From CAWAXW01 sp963786155 (lineage in GTDB: Bacteria; Actinomycetota; CADDZG01; WHSQ01), in contig CAWAXW010000006.1 of assembly GCA_963786155.1 (NCBI GenBank), positions 1,798,001 to 1,862,000 on the forward strand: a stretch of 64,000 bases of DNA. The letters run 5' to 3'. The position numbers and the translations under genes were made by a program. Under the pieces are notes generated by a model. That model had not been told where the DNA came from. It was given only the letters and a program-made list of their open reading frames with translations, and did not search any database. Shown here in pieces: positions 9,103-18,896 of the stretch; within the stretch, counting starts at the first letter, position 1, and each line of letters starts with the position of its first letter.

Positions 9103-9176
9103 GTCGGAGCCTGACGCATCAGCGCAGAGGGATCCCGTTCAGCCGGCCGATCGCTAGGTGGCCGACCGAAGCGCAG
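9103..9176 (-). pseudogene. 3'-end fragment of a second BNR gene, inverted copy of 6708-6780
   Basis: The reverse complement encodes CASVGHLAIGRLNGIPLR followed by TGA (9119-9121), against CASVGQLVIGRLDGIPLR in the intact BNR protein at 5194-6765. Similarity continues about 15 bases past the stop. The rest of the gene is missing; the CocE gene stop lies 13 bp upstream. Differences at wobble positions suggest an old paralogue or a recombined relative, not a recent copy. Confidence 0.7.
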
Positions 9177-9188
9177 GCGGCTCAATCA

Positions 9189-10787
9189 CTACCTAGCGTT
9201 CATCGGAGCGGTGGGGATCCTGGCGTCCTGCACGACGATTGGGAGTCCAACCGACACAGCGTCGACGATTACGGCCCCAGGGTTGCGTGACGAATGCGCC
9301 AAGAACTGGTCGGCGGACGGCGACGCGACCAGATAAAGGTTCTCGCCCTCGCTCAGTTCGACGACCACTCCGCCGAGCTCGGTAGATATGCGCTCCGCGA
9401 CGGCCGGTAGAGCGATCCTCGTCGGCATCCACTGACCGCCTACCAATTCGGCATCCTCCTGAGAGGTGCCTACGGCGAGACCCCAAAAGATGCGCGCATC
9501 GGGAGTTGTCGTTGTGGCGTCGAACGAAAGCGTGGGGATGCCCGCAAGCGTGACCGGTCCCTGGAAGATCTTCTCGAACCGAACGGGACCTCGGGGTGCG
9601 GTTGGTAGGGGGGCTAGCGAAAGGCCTGGCACCGCCGTCTCCTGCACGGTCGGGAACTCGTCGAGGCTGATGCATTCGCCGCCGGCCGTTCGCAACCGAA
9701 GGTGGGGGCCGAGGTCGACTTGTTCTCCGAGCAACGTGTACCTGAACCAGGGGACCACCTCGAGTGCTTCGCAGATCTCCTCGGATCGCTCCATAGGTGG
9801 GACAGGCCCTGTTGGGACCGGCACGTTCGCAGGGATAAGGGGCACCTTTTCGGGGAGACCGTGTCCCGCTTGGTGGTTGACGAACATCGAGCGCTCGAGT
9901 GCGTCGGGTGTCAATGCACGTTGATACGCGTGGATGCCTTCGTTGAGATTGAAGACGAGATCTCCAGCGCCTTGCTGGATGAACACAGGGATGTCGAGCT
10001 TCTCTCCCTGCTCGACGAACCACGCCGCGCTGTGCTGATGTATCTCCGACCCGAAGTTGAGAGGCGCGGGGCCATCGATCACTTGACCGGTCGCGATCAT
10101 GGTCCCCATCGCCGCGGTGATCCAGGGTGCGAGTTCGTTCTGCTGTTGCCCAGCCGCGTAGAGACCGCTGACCATCACGGTTCGCATGACCTCGTTCGGA
10201 GCGAGCGCGGTGCGCAAGTCGTACCAGGTGTTGCCTGGGTGAAGGCTGTTAAAGCGCGTCGGCGCGTCACGGAAGTATTGATCGGAGAAAGCACCGATCC
10301 ATTGGAAGCCACCTCCGTATGAACCTCCGAGCCCGCCAAGCACAGGATCGGTGCCACCCGGGCCGTCGTCCTTCAGGACCCAGTCGAGCGATCCGAGGTG
10401 GTCGATGACGGCCATGATGTCGCGGCCCTCGAAGTCGGGATCCATCACGTTGTTCTCGCCGGTGCTTTCACCGTTGCCTCGCTGTGTCATGGAGGCGTAT
10501 CCGATCCCAGCGTTGAAGAATGCGGTTCGACCAAGACAGGAGGTCTTCTGTCCTGTCCACCCATGCGAATCGAGAACGATCGGTACGGGGTTGGTTGCCG
10601 ACGCATCGCCCGGCCGGCAGACGTTCAGGTCGATGAGGGTCCCGTCGAAGCTCGTGACGAAGAGACTGGTCATCTCTGGCTCGGGAGGAGGCGTGGTCGT
10701 CTCGTCGGCCGCTACGGCCGGTGCAGCGAGAGAAGCCACAGCCAACGTCAGCCCGGCACAAAGGAAGCGAATGCGTGCTGGTGCCAT
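9189..10787 (-). CDS. Secreted CocE/NonD (peptidase S15-like) hydrolase
   Basis: 532 residues from ATG 10787, six bases after GGGAGGG; the frame is open 33 bp further but without a site. Residues 1-~27 are a signal peptide ending in APAVAAD. The nucleophile elbow is GGSYGGGFQW, a DPDFEGRDIMAVIDHLGSLDW helix-strand precedes it as in S15 proteins, and GHGLPEKVPLI near residue 300 probably gives the catalytic His. The C-terminal beta-sandwich is present. Divergent from another family member at 10934, with a 146 bp shared promoter region. Substrate unknown. Confidence 0.84.
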   Translation of the reverse strand: MAPARIRFLCAGLTLAVASLAAPAVAADETTTPPPEPEMTSLFVTSFDGTLIDLNVCRPGDASATNPVPIVLDSHGWTGQKTSCLGRTAFFNAGIGYASMTQRGNGESTGENNVMDPDFEGRDIMAVIDHLGSLDWVLKDDGPGGTDPVLGGLGGSYGGGFQWIGAFSDQYFRDAPTRFNSLHPGNTWYDLRTALAPNEVMRTVMVSGLYAAGQQQNELAPWITAAMGTMIATGQVIDGPAPLNFGSEIHQHSAAWFVEQGEKLDIPVFIQQGAGDLVFNLNEGIHAYQRALTPDALERSMFVNHQAGHGLPEKVPLIPANVPVPTGPVPPMERSEEICEALEVVPWFRYTLLGEQVDLGPHLRLRTAGGECISLDEFPTVQETAVPGLSLAPLPTAPRGPVRFEKIFQGPVTLAGIPTLSFDATTTTPDARIFWGLAVGTSQEDAELVGGQWMPTRIALPAVAERISTELGGVVVELSEGENLYLVASPSADQFLAHSSRNPGAVIVDAVSVGLPIVVQDARIPTAPMNAR

Positions 10788-10933
10788 CGATGCCCTCCCA
10801 GGAGGTCCTCTACCTGCCAACCACAGCGGCCGGACAAACGGGACCTATCGCCAACAGGGAGGTTCGCCTTGATCTGCTCGGAACCTTCCCGGCTCTAGGA
10901 GGAAAACCAGGGCTTTTTGTTGAAACCAGGAAC

Positions 10934-12538
10934 ATGGCCCGGATCCGCATCTCCTTCGTTGGGCTGATTGCCCTGGTGGCGTCGCTGGCCGTCGCGGCCC
11001 CCGTCAAGGGCGACGCTGAGGCTCGGCCCGGGTGGTTCGACTATGACCGGGCGGCCAAGTACGAGGCCGTCGTGGAGAAAGACGTCATGGTCCCCGTACG
11101 CGATGGGACGGAGCTGGCTTGTGACCTCTATCGCCCCGGGCGCGGCGTTGAGCCTGCCCGCGGACGCTTTCCTGCCCTGGTTGCCGACTTCAGCCCTTAT
11201 GGGAAGGAGGCGCTGGCGAGCCTCGATACGACCGGGTTCATCTACTTCGCCGAACACGGCTACGTCGTCCTCAAGTGTGATGTGCGCGGCTCGGGCCAGT
11301 CTCCCGGGGCCTTCGATCCACTCTCGGACCTAGAGGCCCAGGACAACTACGACGTAATCGAGTGGCTTGCTCGGCGCCCGTTCGTGAACGGTCGCGTCGC
11401 CCAGTACGGCGGGAGCTATGCCGGTGTCTCCTCCTATCGCGTGGCTGCGTTGCGCCCACCACATCTCGTCACGATCGTTCCTCTGTTCGCGTACCAGGAC
11501 TGGTACCGGGATTGGATCTATCTCGGCGGGATGCGCAACGTCGACTCTCGCCAAGTCTTTGGCGTTTTCAACGCCACGACCCAAGCCCGAGCGGCACACC
11601 TCGAGCAAGAGTGGAACCAGCACCGTCTCTACGACGATTACTGGCAGGAACGCAGCGTCATGGCCTCTCGCCATCGGATCCGGGTCCCCGTCCTCGGCTT
11701 CGGCGGATGGGCAGACCACTTCCCCGACGGCATGGTGCAGAACAACAGCGCGCTGGGCAAGCGCCACTGGCTCGTGATGGGGCCGTGGGAGCACATGGAC
11801 CTGCACACGCAGAAGGTGGAGCCCATGAATTGGAACCTTCTGCTTGCATGGTTCGACCGCTGGCTGCTCGAGCTCCCGGATGCTCCGTTGCCTGCGAGAT
11901 TCACTCTCTATGAGATGCCGGCTCTCGACGGAGCCTGGACCGAGTACAAGCAGTGGCCCCCTCCGAAGGCGCGCGAACTGCGCCTCCATTTCAACGCCGA
12001 CAACGCGCTGGGCGAGCGACCGGGCGACGCGGGAGAGGAGTCCTACGTCGTCAACCCTGTGGACCCGACCGCCGGTGGATGGAAGGGGGGTCTCACCCCT
12101 TGGGAGCCGACCGGGGAGCAGCGCTTCCAGGATGAAGGCCGGCTCTCTTTCACTTCTGCGCCGCTCGAGAAGGATCTCGTCATTGCCGGCAATGTGCGAG
12201 TGAATCTCCAGGCTTCCCTGGACGGTGAAGATGCAAGCCTCGTCGCGAAGCTCTTGGATGTGAGCCCCGACGGGTCGTCATCGTGGGTGTCGACGGGATG
12301 GCTCAAAGCCTCGCATCGCCTAAGCCACAGCACTGAAACCCTGATCCTGCCGGGCCAGAAAACGACGTTCCCGATCGACATCTGGGCAACGAATTGGCGT
12401 TTCCGAGCGGGACACTCCTTACGCTTGGTGATCGCAAGCGGCGACCTCCCCCGCATCGAACCAGATGTCACCAGCCGCATGGTGACGGTGTTGACCGGGC
12501 GGGGCGGCTCCTACGCCGACATCACCGCTATTCCCTGA
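10934..12538 (+). CDS. Secreted CocE/NonD family hydrolase
   Basis: 534 residues. ATG 10934 is followed by a signal peptide ending near residue 26. Landmarks in order: MVPVRDGTELACDLYRPG, VLKCDVRGSGQSPG, nucleophile elbow YGGSYAGVSSYRVA, ADHFPDG and GPWEHMDLH (probable Asp and His of the triad), then the galactose-binding-like domain ending RFRAGHSLRLVI. The layout is that of CocE-type acyl hydrolases acting outside the cell. Similar in architecture to the genes at 1 and 9189 but clearly diverged. Confidence 0.86.
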   Translation: MARIRISFVGLIALVASLAVAAPVKGDAEARPGWFDYDRAAKYEAVVEKDVMVPVRDGTELACDLYRPGRGVEPARGRFPALVADFSPYGKEALASLDTTGFIYFAEHGYVVLKCDVRGSGQSPGAFDPLSDLEAQDNYDVIEWLARRPFVNGRVAQYGGSYAGVSSYRVAALRPPHLVTIVPLFAYQDWYRDWIYLGGMRNVDSRQVFGVFNATTQARAAHLEQEWNQHRLYDDYWQERSVMASRHRIRVPVLGFGGWADHFPDGMVQNNSALGKRHWLVMGPWEHMDLHTQKVEPMNWNLLLAWFDRWLLELPDAPLPARFTLYEMPALDGAWTEYKQWPPPKARELRLHFNADNALGERPGDAGEESYVVNPVDPTAGGWKGGLTPWEPTGEQRFQDEGRLSFTSAPLEKDLVIAGNVRVNLQASLDGEDASLVAKLLDVSPDGSSSWVSTGWLKASHRLSHSTETLILPGQKTTFPIDIWATNWRFRAGHSLRLVIASGDLPRIEPDVTSRMVTVLTGRGGSYADITAIP

Positions 12539-12580
12539 CCCGCGCGTAGATCACGCCGCGGGGCGTGGGAGCATGAGGGG

Positions 12581-13582
12581 ATGACGACCACACGGCCCCC
12601 TCTGGTCGATCGATTCGGGCGGGTCGCCACGGATCTGCGGATATCGGTCACGGATCGATGCAACTTCCGGTGCCGGTACTGCATGCCGCCCGAGGGGATG
12701 CCTTGGATGCCCAAGGAGGAGATCCTCAGCTTCGAGGAGATCACTCGGCTCACTCGCATCCTGATCGAGTCGGGGGTGCGGTCGCTCAAGATCACCGGCG
12801 GCGAGCCTCTCGTACGCCGGGAGGTGCCTACCCTCGTACGCATGCTTCGAGATGTAGACGAAGACCTCGACATCTCGATCACCACAAACGGGTTCCTGCT
12901 GGGGCGGGACGCTTCTGCTTTGAAAGAAGCCGGATTGGATCGGGTGACCGTGTCGTGCGACTCACTGGTCAAACATCGGTTTGCGGACATGACGCTGAGA
13001 GACGCGCTCGACGAGGTGCTCGAAGGGCTTCGGGTCGCTGCCTCTCTCGGGCTCGAGCCCATCAAGATGAACTGCGTCGTGATCAAGGGCGTCAACGACG
13101 GTGAAGTCGTGGACTTCGCGCGCCTCGCGAGGGAGACCGGCTACGAGATCCGATTCATCGAGTACATGCCGCTCGATGCTCAGGAGGAGTGGAGCGCAGC
13201 CGGCGTCGTCCCGGGCTCCGAAGTGATCGAGCGGATCGCTCAGGTCTTCGTGCTCGAGCGGGACACGGACGACGAGCCCGAACCGGCGACGCCCTATCGC
13301 TTCGCCGACGGCGCGCCCGGCCGCATCGGGATCATTCCTTCGGTGACCGACCCCTTCTGCGATACGTGCAACCGGCTGCGATTGACGGCCGACGGGAACC
13401 TCCGGGCTTGCTTGTTCTCGCTCGAGGAAACCGACCTTCGGGGGCCAATGCGCGCGGGCGCAAGTGACGATGAGATCGCAGAGATGGCTCGGGCGTGCGT
13501 CGCCGCCAAGTGGTCCGGCCACCGCATCGGGCAAGCCGACTTCGTGCGCCCCGCGAGGTCTATGTCCACCATCGGCGGGTAG
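12581..13582 (+). CDS. moaA: GTP 3',8-cyclase MoaA (molybdenum cofactor biosynthesis)
   Basis: 333 residues. Radical-SAM cluster TDRCNFRCRYCMPP (CxxxCxxC) near residue 30, GGEP at ~70, and the second, substrate-binding cluster CDTCNRLRL...C near residue 264. The protein ends STIGG; the C-terminal Gly-Gly is required in MoaA. The enzyme converts GTP to 3',8-cyclo-7,8-dihydro-GTP, the first step to molybdopterin. No other moa gene is nearby. ATG 12581; the CoA-binding gene starts 11 bp after the stop. Confidence 0.95.
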   Translation: MTTTRPPLVDRFGRVATDLRISVTDRCNFRCRYCMPPEGMPWMPKEEILSFEEITRLTRILIESGVRSLKITGGEPLVRREVPTLVRMLRDVDEDLDISITTNGFLLGRDASALKEAGLDRVTVSCDSLVKHRFADMTLRDALDEVLEGLRVAASLGLEPIKMNCVVIKGVNDGEVVDFARLARETGYEIRFIEYMPLDAQEEWSAAGVVPGSEVIERIAQVFVLERDTDDEPEPATPYRFADGAPGRIGIIPSVTDPFCDTCNRLRLTADGNLRACLFSLEETDLRGPMRAGASDDEIAEMARACVAAKWSGHRIGQADFVRPARSMSTIGG

Positions 13583-13592
13583 GTAATCCCCG

Positions 13593-14012
13593 ATGAATCG
13601 CTGGGATGACTTCCAGACCGCGCGGCGCATCCTCACCGAGTTCCACTCGTTCGCGGTCGTGGGTTGCTCCTCGGATCGATTCAGGCCTAGTTGGGGTGTC
13701 GCACGATTCCTGCTCGCCCAGGGTTACGAGATGGTTCCGGTCAACCCGAACGAGACCGAGGTTCACGGCGTGCGCGCCTATCCGGACCTCGCGAGCATGG
13801 CGGCGGACCGACCGCTCGAGGTCGTCGACATCTTCCGGCGCTCCGAGGAAGCGGGAGTCCACGTTGACGAGGCCATCGAGTTGGGTGCCAAGGCGATCTG
13901 GATGCAACTCGATGTCATCGACGAGGCGGCCGCCGAAAGGGCCGAGAAGGCGGGACTACTCGTCGTTATGGATCGCTGTCCGGCGATCGATCACCCGCGC
14001 CTAGCGTCCTGA
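13593..14012 (+). CDS. CoA-binding domain protein (YccU-like)
   Basis: 139 residues forming one Rossmann CoA_binding_2 domain: AVVGCSSDRFRPSWGVARFL (nucleotide loop), then MVPVNPNETEVHGVRAYPDL and KAIWMQLDVID. Stand-alone proteins of this kind bind CoA, but their role is unknown. It follows moaA closely and converges with dut; the last 12 bp overlap the dut 3' end. Confidence 0.85.
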   Translation: MNRWDDFQTARRILTEFHSFAVVGCSSDRFRPSWGVARFLLAQGYEMVPVNPNETEVHGVRAYPDLASMAADRPLEVVDIFRRSEEAGVHVDEAIELGAKAIWMQLDVIDEAAAERAEKAGLLVVMDRCPAIDHPRLAS

Positions 14013-14432
14013 GCTGCCGAAGCCCCCGTCTGCGCGCGTCGACCCCGGTAGCTCGTCGACCTCTTCGAGCTCGGCCGCGACGACCGGTTGGATCACCAGC
14101 TGCGCTATCCGATCCCCTCGCTTGATATCCACCGGAGAGCGCGGGTCGAGGTTGACGACGATCACCTTTATCTCTCCTCTGTAGCCCGAGTCGATCAGGC
14201 CGGGAGCGTTGACCAGCGCGAGCCCCTCTTTCAGGGCCCGGCCGGAACGAGCGTGCACGAAACCGGCGTAGCCCTCGGGGATCGCGACGGCGAGGCCGGT
14301 TGGGATCGCGGCGCGCTCCCCCGGTTGGAGGCTCGTGTCTTCGGCGGCCAAGAGATCCAGGCCCGCATCGCCCGTGCGCGCGTATGCGGGCAGTGGAAGC
14401 TCGGGGTCCAGCCGTCTAACGAGAACCCGCAT
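14001..14432 (-). CDS. dut: dUTP diphosphatase
   Basis: 143 residues with all five trimeric dUTPase motifs in order: GDAGLDLLA, RSGRALKEGL, the catalytic GLIDSGYRGEI, GDRIAQLVI and the C-terminal GGFGSSG. It hydrolyses dUTP to dUMP and diphosphate, keeping uracil out of DNA. ATG 14432 overlaps the nrdR stop (TGATG), so dut is translated with the regulator of ribonucleotide reductase: a dNTP-supply pair. Confidence 0.95.
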   Translation of the reverse strand: MRVLVRRLDPELPLPAYARTGDAGLDLLAAEDTSLQPGERAAIPTGLAVAIPEGYAGFVHARSGRALKEGLALVNAPGLIDSGYRGEIKVIVVNLDPRSPVDIKRGDRIAQLVIQPVVAAELEEVDELPGSTRADGGFGSSGR

Positions 14433-14905
14433 CAGGTTGCGCGCTCCTTCGGTGGAGAGCGCTTGTGGAGCAGGCCCAACTCCTGTTCGAAGTCGGTCAG
14501 CTCCTGGAAGTCCTTGTAGACCGAGGCGAAGCGCACGTACGCGACCTCGTCCAGGTCCTGGAGCCGGTCGAGCAGCTCCTTGCCGATGTCGGCCGATTGG
14601 ACCCGATGGCCGAGGGCGCGCATGACATCCTCGACGTCCTCGGCGATCTGCCGGATCGCCTCGTCGGAGACCGGGCGGTTCTTACACGCCATCCTGAGCC
14701 CTGAGGTCATCTTGTCGAGCTCGAACGGCTCCTCGTCGCCGTTGCGCTTCACGACTATGAGAGGAACCTCTTCAGCTCGCTCGAAAGTCGTGTAACGGCG
14801 CCCGCAGGCGAGGCATTCGCGGCGCCGACGGATGACCCGGCCCTCTTCTGCGAGACGCGAGTCGACGACCTTGTCCTCGTCGCCATCGCAGTAGGGGCAG
14901 CGCAA
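14432..14905 (-). CDS. nrdR: Transcriptional repressor NrdR
   Basis: 157 residues: N-terminal zinc ribbon starting MRCPYCDGDEDKVVDSR with the second pair in ECLACGRRYTTFER, then an ATP-cone domain (VVKRNGDEEPFELDKM). NrdR senses dATP/ATP and represses ribonucleotide reductase genes through paired 16-bp boxes. The start is TTG 14905, which gives the canonical N-terminus. Its probable target nrdJ is in the same window, with two box-like sites upstream. Confidence 0.95.
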   Translation of the reverse strand: MRCPYCDGDEDKVVDSRLAEEGRVIRRRRECLACGRRYTTFERAEEVPLIVVKRNGDEEPFELDKMTSGLRMACKNRPVSDEAIRQIAEDVEDVMRALGHRVQSADIGKELLDRLQDLDEVAYVRFASVYKDFQELTDFEQELGLLHKRSPPKERAT

Positions 14906-15070
14906 CTAGTGCTCCGCCCAGTAGCGTTTGCGAGGTTCTGGCGAGTGAAAAACAAGCGTCGCAAGGCCGCAGGGAGGGTGCGTACTGGAACGTACGTGCC
15001 CGACCGAGAACGCCGCGAGGCGCAGCTTTTTCGCCGCCAGAACCCCCAAGGCGTCTGCTGGGCGGGGCAC

Positions 15071-15791
15071 CTAAAGGCCTTCTCGTTTCACGTAGGAGCT
15101 CCATGGGCACCACTGCTCGCCCATCCAGTCCTTGCGGTGCTTCTCTACGTAGCGCGGGTTTCCGTCGCAGACCTCGATGGAGACCTCGGCCAGTGCGAGC
15201 GTGCCGGGGCGCAACGTGTAGGACCAATCGGGGTTGTAGGAACGGCGTCCCGCAACGGTGCCGGTCGCGTGTTTCGTCTTCTCTTCGGCCGCGGCCTGTT
15301 CGCGGAAGTCGGCGATCGTGTCGGGGTCCTGCACGAAGACGGCGAACTCGTCCTCGCTGTCGACGAAGCCGAGCGTGAAGTAGACGCCGATACGGAACGA
15401 CGCGCGCAGCTCACCGGCAGAGGTGGGCGCCGTTACCCCGTAGACGCCCGGTCCGACCGGGAAGCCCTCGTGAACGTTCTGGCAGCCTCCATAGCAGCGG
15501 GTGTACTCGATCCCACTCCCACGTGCGCGTCTGGCCCGGCGCGACGACTGCTTCCTCGGCCGGCCACACGTAGTTCGCCTGGGCCTCGTCGGTGCCGCTG
15601 CGAGCGATGATCCAATCGCCTTCTAGCGTCACGTCCTTGTTCGTGTCGTTCGTGAGCGTGATGGTGATGAGGTCGCCTTCGAGGTAGCGGCCGTCATCTG
15701 CACCGAACGCCGGACGCTTCTTGGCGGCGACGGCTCCCGACGGGAGCACGGCAACCATCAGCAGAGCAAGGAGTATCCGGCCGAGTCTCAT
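15071..15791 (-). CDS. Secreted protein of unknown function, frame broken by one extra base
   Basis: ATG 15791 starts a signal peptide (MRLGRILLALLMVAVLPSG) followed by a beta-rich domain of intracellular proteinase-inhibitor or CARDB-like flavour (ITITLTNDTNKDVTLEGDW). The frame breaks after TRTWEWD and resumes as EYTRCYGGCQNVHEGFPVG. Reading the two bases at 15509-15510 as one wobble position of an Asp codon (GAT or GAC) restores one ~239-residue protein; the 721 bp span is one base over a multiple of three. I do not recognise the family. Confidence 0.6.
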
Positions 15792-15836
15792 AAGTCGATC
15801 GTATGGCTCATCCGAGGACTATCGGAAGGGAGCCGC

Positions 15837-16073
15837 TCAGACCGCCTCGGCGTCCTCTTCACGCAGTTTCGCCAGCTGCTCGCGGAGATTGCGCACCTTT
15901 GCTTGGTAATCGTCGACAGGGACATCCTCGGACTTTGCCTTCGTCTCGACCGGAGCCTCGGCGTCCGTGCCACACAGCGGGCAACTTGCGGGGCGCTCTC
16001 GATCGGACCGCAGCGACGACGCGGGGCGGAGACTCAGCTCCGCCCCGCACGTCCGACACCTCTTGGAGGTCAT
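15837..16073 (-). CDS. Small zinc-ribbon/coiled-coil protein
   Basis: 78 residues. Cysteines 6/9 (CRTC) and 31/34 (CPLC) form a likely zinc ribbon, followed by an acidic linker and a short heptad-rich helix (VRNLREQLAKLREED). It begins 23 bp downstream of the nrdJ stop on the same strand, so it may be co-transcribed. No function can be assigned. Confidence 0.65.
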   Translation of the reverse strand: MTSKRCRTCGAELSLRPASSLRSDRERPASCPLCGTDAEAPVETKAKSEDVPVDDYQAKVRNLREQLAKLREEDAEAV

Positions 16074-16095
16074 CGCTTCGCTGTGGTCGATCTCG

Positions 16096-18844
16096 TTACG
16101 AACATCCGCTGGTTGATCCGCAGGAGGGGCAGGCGAAGCATGAGCCCGCCGGGTTCATCTGCACTCCGCACTGACCACAGAAGGGAAGGCTGTCGGTCTG
16201 GGCACTTGCGACCGGGCCGAGCACGATCACGCCCTCGCCCTCGTGCCCATTGCCGTTCCCATTGCCGTTGCCGTTCCCGTTCGTGTGGCCGTTGCCTTCG
16301 AGCTGGGTCTCGATCTCGGCTTGGCGCTCCCCTGCCGTCCTGATCCCGAGGGCGTGGCGCTCCTCGACGCTCAGGTACTCGAGCGCGAGGACCCGGAAGA
16401 CGTAGTCGAGCATCGAGGTCGCGATCCGGAAGTCGGGGTCGTCGGTCATACCCGACGGCTCGAAGCGCGTGTTCGTGAACTGTTTGACGTAGGTCGAGAG
16501 CGGGACCCCGTACTGCAGGCCCATGCTGATCGAGATCGCGAACGCATCCATGATCCCGGCGAGTGTCGAGCCCTGCTTGGCGACCTTGAGGAATATCTCG
16601 CCGACGCTGCCGTCGGGGAACTCGCCGACGGTGATGTAGCCCTCGGTGTCGGCGACCCGGAACTTGATCGTCTTGGAGATGCGCTTCTTCGGAAGCCGGC
16701 GTCGAACGGGCTCGGGCGTGTCGGTGACGAGGGTCTCGGCCTTCGTTTCCTTCTTGGCCGTTGAGAGCGGCTGGCCGACCTTGCAGTTGTCCCGGTAGAC
16801 GGCGATGGCCTTGAGGCCGAGCTTCCATCCCTCGATGTAGACGTTCTCGATGTCCTCGACCGTCACGTTCTCGGGGAGGTTGACGGTCTTGCTGATCGCC
16901 CCGCTGAGGAACGGCTGGACTGCGCCCATCATCTTGATGTGGCCGCCGTAGTGGATCGAGCGCTCGCCCATGGCGGTGTCGAACACCTCGAGATGCTCGG
17001 CGCCCAGATGCGGTGCGCCGACCACGTGCGAGTTCTCGTCGATGTAGGTGACGATGTCCATCACCTGGCTCTCGTTGTAGCCGAGCTTACGCAGCGCGCG
17101 GGGAACGCTTTGGTTGACGATCGACATCGTTCCGCCCCCGACGAGCTTCTTGAGCTTCTTGAGCGCGAGGTCCGGCTCGATCCCAGTCGTGTCGCAGTCC
17201 ATCAAGAGACCGATGGTGCCGGTTGGAGCGAGCACGGTCGCCTGCGCGTTCCGGTAGCCGTGAGTCTCACCGAGCGCAACGGCCTCGTCCCACGTCTCAC
17301 GAGCGGCCTTAACCAACGCGTCGGGCGCGAGCCCCTCGGGGATCTCGTAGGAGGCGTCGCGGTGCTTGTTCATCACGCGCGAGGTGCGGCTCACGATTCT
17401 TGGCGTACTCGTCGTATGCGCCGACGCGCTTGGCGATCTTCGCCGATGTCGCGTAGCACTGGCCGGTCATGATCGCCGTGATCGAAGCGGCCCAGGCGCG
17501 GCCCTCGTCCGAGTCGTACGGAAGGCCTTCGGTCATCAGCAGCGCGCCGAGGTTCGCGTAGCCCTGTCCGAGCTGGCGCATCGCGAGCGTGTTCTCACGG
17601 ATCTTGTCGGTGGGATAAGAGGCAAAGCCGACCGAGATCTCCTGGGCGAGCAGCATGACCTCGACCGCATGACGGTAACCCTCGACGTCGAACTCGCCGC
17701 CCTCCTTGATGAACTTCAGGAGGTTGATCGAGCTCAGATTGCAAGAGGAGTTATCGACATGAACGTACTCACTGCAGGGATTAGATGCGTTGATGCGGCC
17801 CGTGTTCGGGCAGGTGTGCCAGTCGTTGGTCGTGGTGTCGAACTGGATGCCGGGGTCGGCGCAATCCCATGCGGCCTGGGCGATGTCACGGAAGAGCTCG
17901 CGCGCCTTGATGGTCTCCATGGGCTCGCCGGTGGTCACGGCTTTCAGGTCCCAATCCCGGTCCTCGATCGAGGCTTGCATGAACTCGTCGGTCACGCGCA
18001 CCGAGTTGTTGGCGTTCTGGTACTGGATCGAGTGGCTGTCCTTGCCGTCGAGGTCCATGTCGAAGCCCGACTCACGTAGAGCGCGCGCCTTCTGCTCCTC
18101 GAGGGCCTTGCACCAGATGAAGTCCTTGATGTCGGGGTGATCGACGTTGAGGACGACCATCTTGGCCGCACGGCGCGTCGCCCCACCCGACTTGATCGTT
18201 CCGGCAGACGCGTCGGCGCCGCGCATGAACGAGACGGGACCGGAAGCGGTGCCGCCCGACTTCAAGTGCTCGCGCGACGAACGGATGTTGGAGAGGTTGA
18301 GGCCGGCCCCCGAGCCGTGCTTGAAGATCAGGCCTTCCTCGACGTACCAGTTGAGGATCGAAGACATCTCGTCCTCGACCGAGAGGATGAAGCACGCACT
18401 GACTTGTGGGTTCTCGCGCCAGCCGACGTTGAACCACACGGGCGAGTTGAAGGCGGCTTTCTGGTTCACGAGCAGGTGGGTCAGCTCGGCTTTGAAAACG
18501 TCGGCCTCGGCGGCGTCGGCGAAGTAGCCGCGGGCCAGGCCCTCTTCTTGGTAGCGGTTCACGACCCGGTCGATCATCTGCTTGACCGAGTGCTCGCGTT
18601 GGGGAGTGCCCTGCGAACCGCGGAAGTACTTCTGGGACGCGATGTTCGTGGCGTTCTGGGACCAGGACTTGGGGACTTCGACGTCTTTCTGCTCGAAGGC
18701 GACCTCGCCGGTCTTGTAGTTCTGGATGACCGCGTCGCGGAGCTCCCATTCGATCTCGTCGTAGGGATGCACGCCCTCGGTGGTGAAGTGGCGGCGGATC
18801 TGGAGCTCGTCGTTCACGGCGGTCGACCGGGTCGCCTGCGGCAC
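16096..18844 (-). CDS. nrdJ: Vitamin B12-dependent (class II) ribonucleotide reductase, frame broken by one extra base
   Basis: About 915 residues from GTG 18844 behind AAGGGGGG. The N-terminal part carries KHGSGAGLNLSNIR and NPCSEYVHVDNSSCNLSSINL; the second part carries APTGTIGLLMDCDTTGIEPD and a C-terminal zinc ribbon, CGQCG and CFACPSCGSTSGCS, behind a Gly-Asn repeat linker. The halves lie in different frames; taking 17380-17381 as one wobble base of a Leu codon (CTC or CTG) gives REPHLRVMNKHRD and a single frame. The enzyme makes dNDPs or dNTPs with adenosylcobalamin, independent of oxygen. Two NrdR-box-like sites lie upstream. No cobalamin riboswitch was recognised. Confidence 0.92.
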
Positions 18845-18896
18845 GAAAGTCCCCCCTTGGCTAGCTTCGATGGATGTGCGGCTCCATAGGGTTCAA

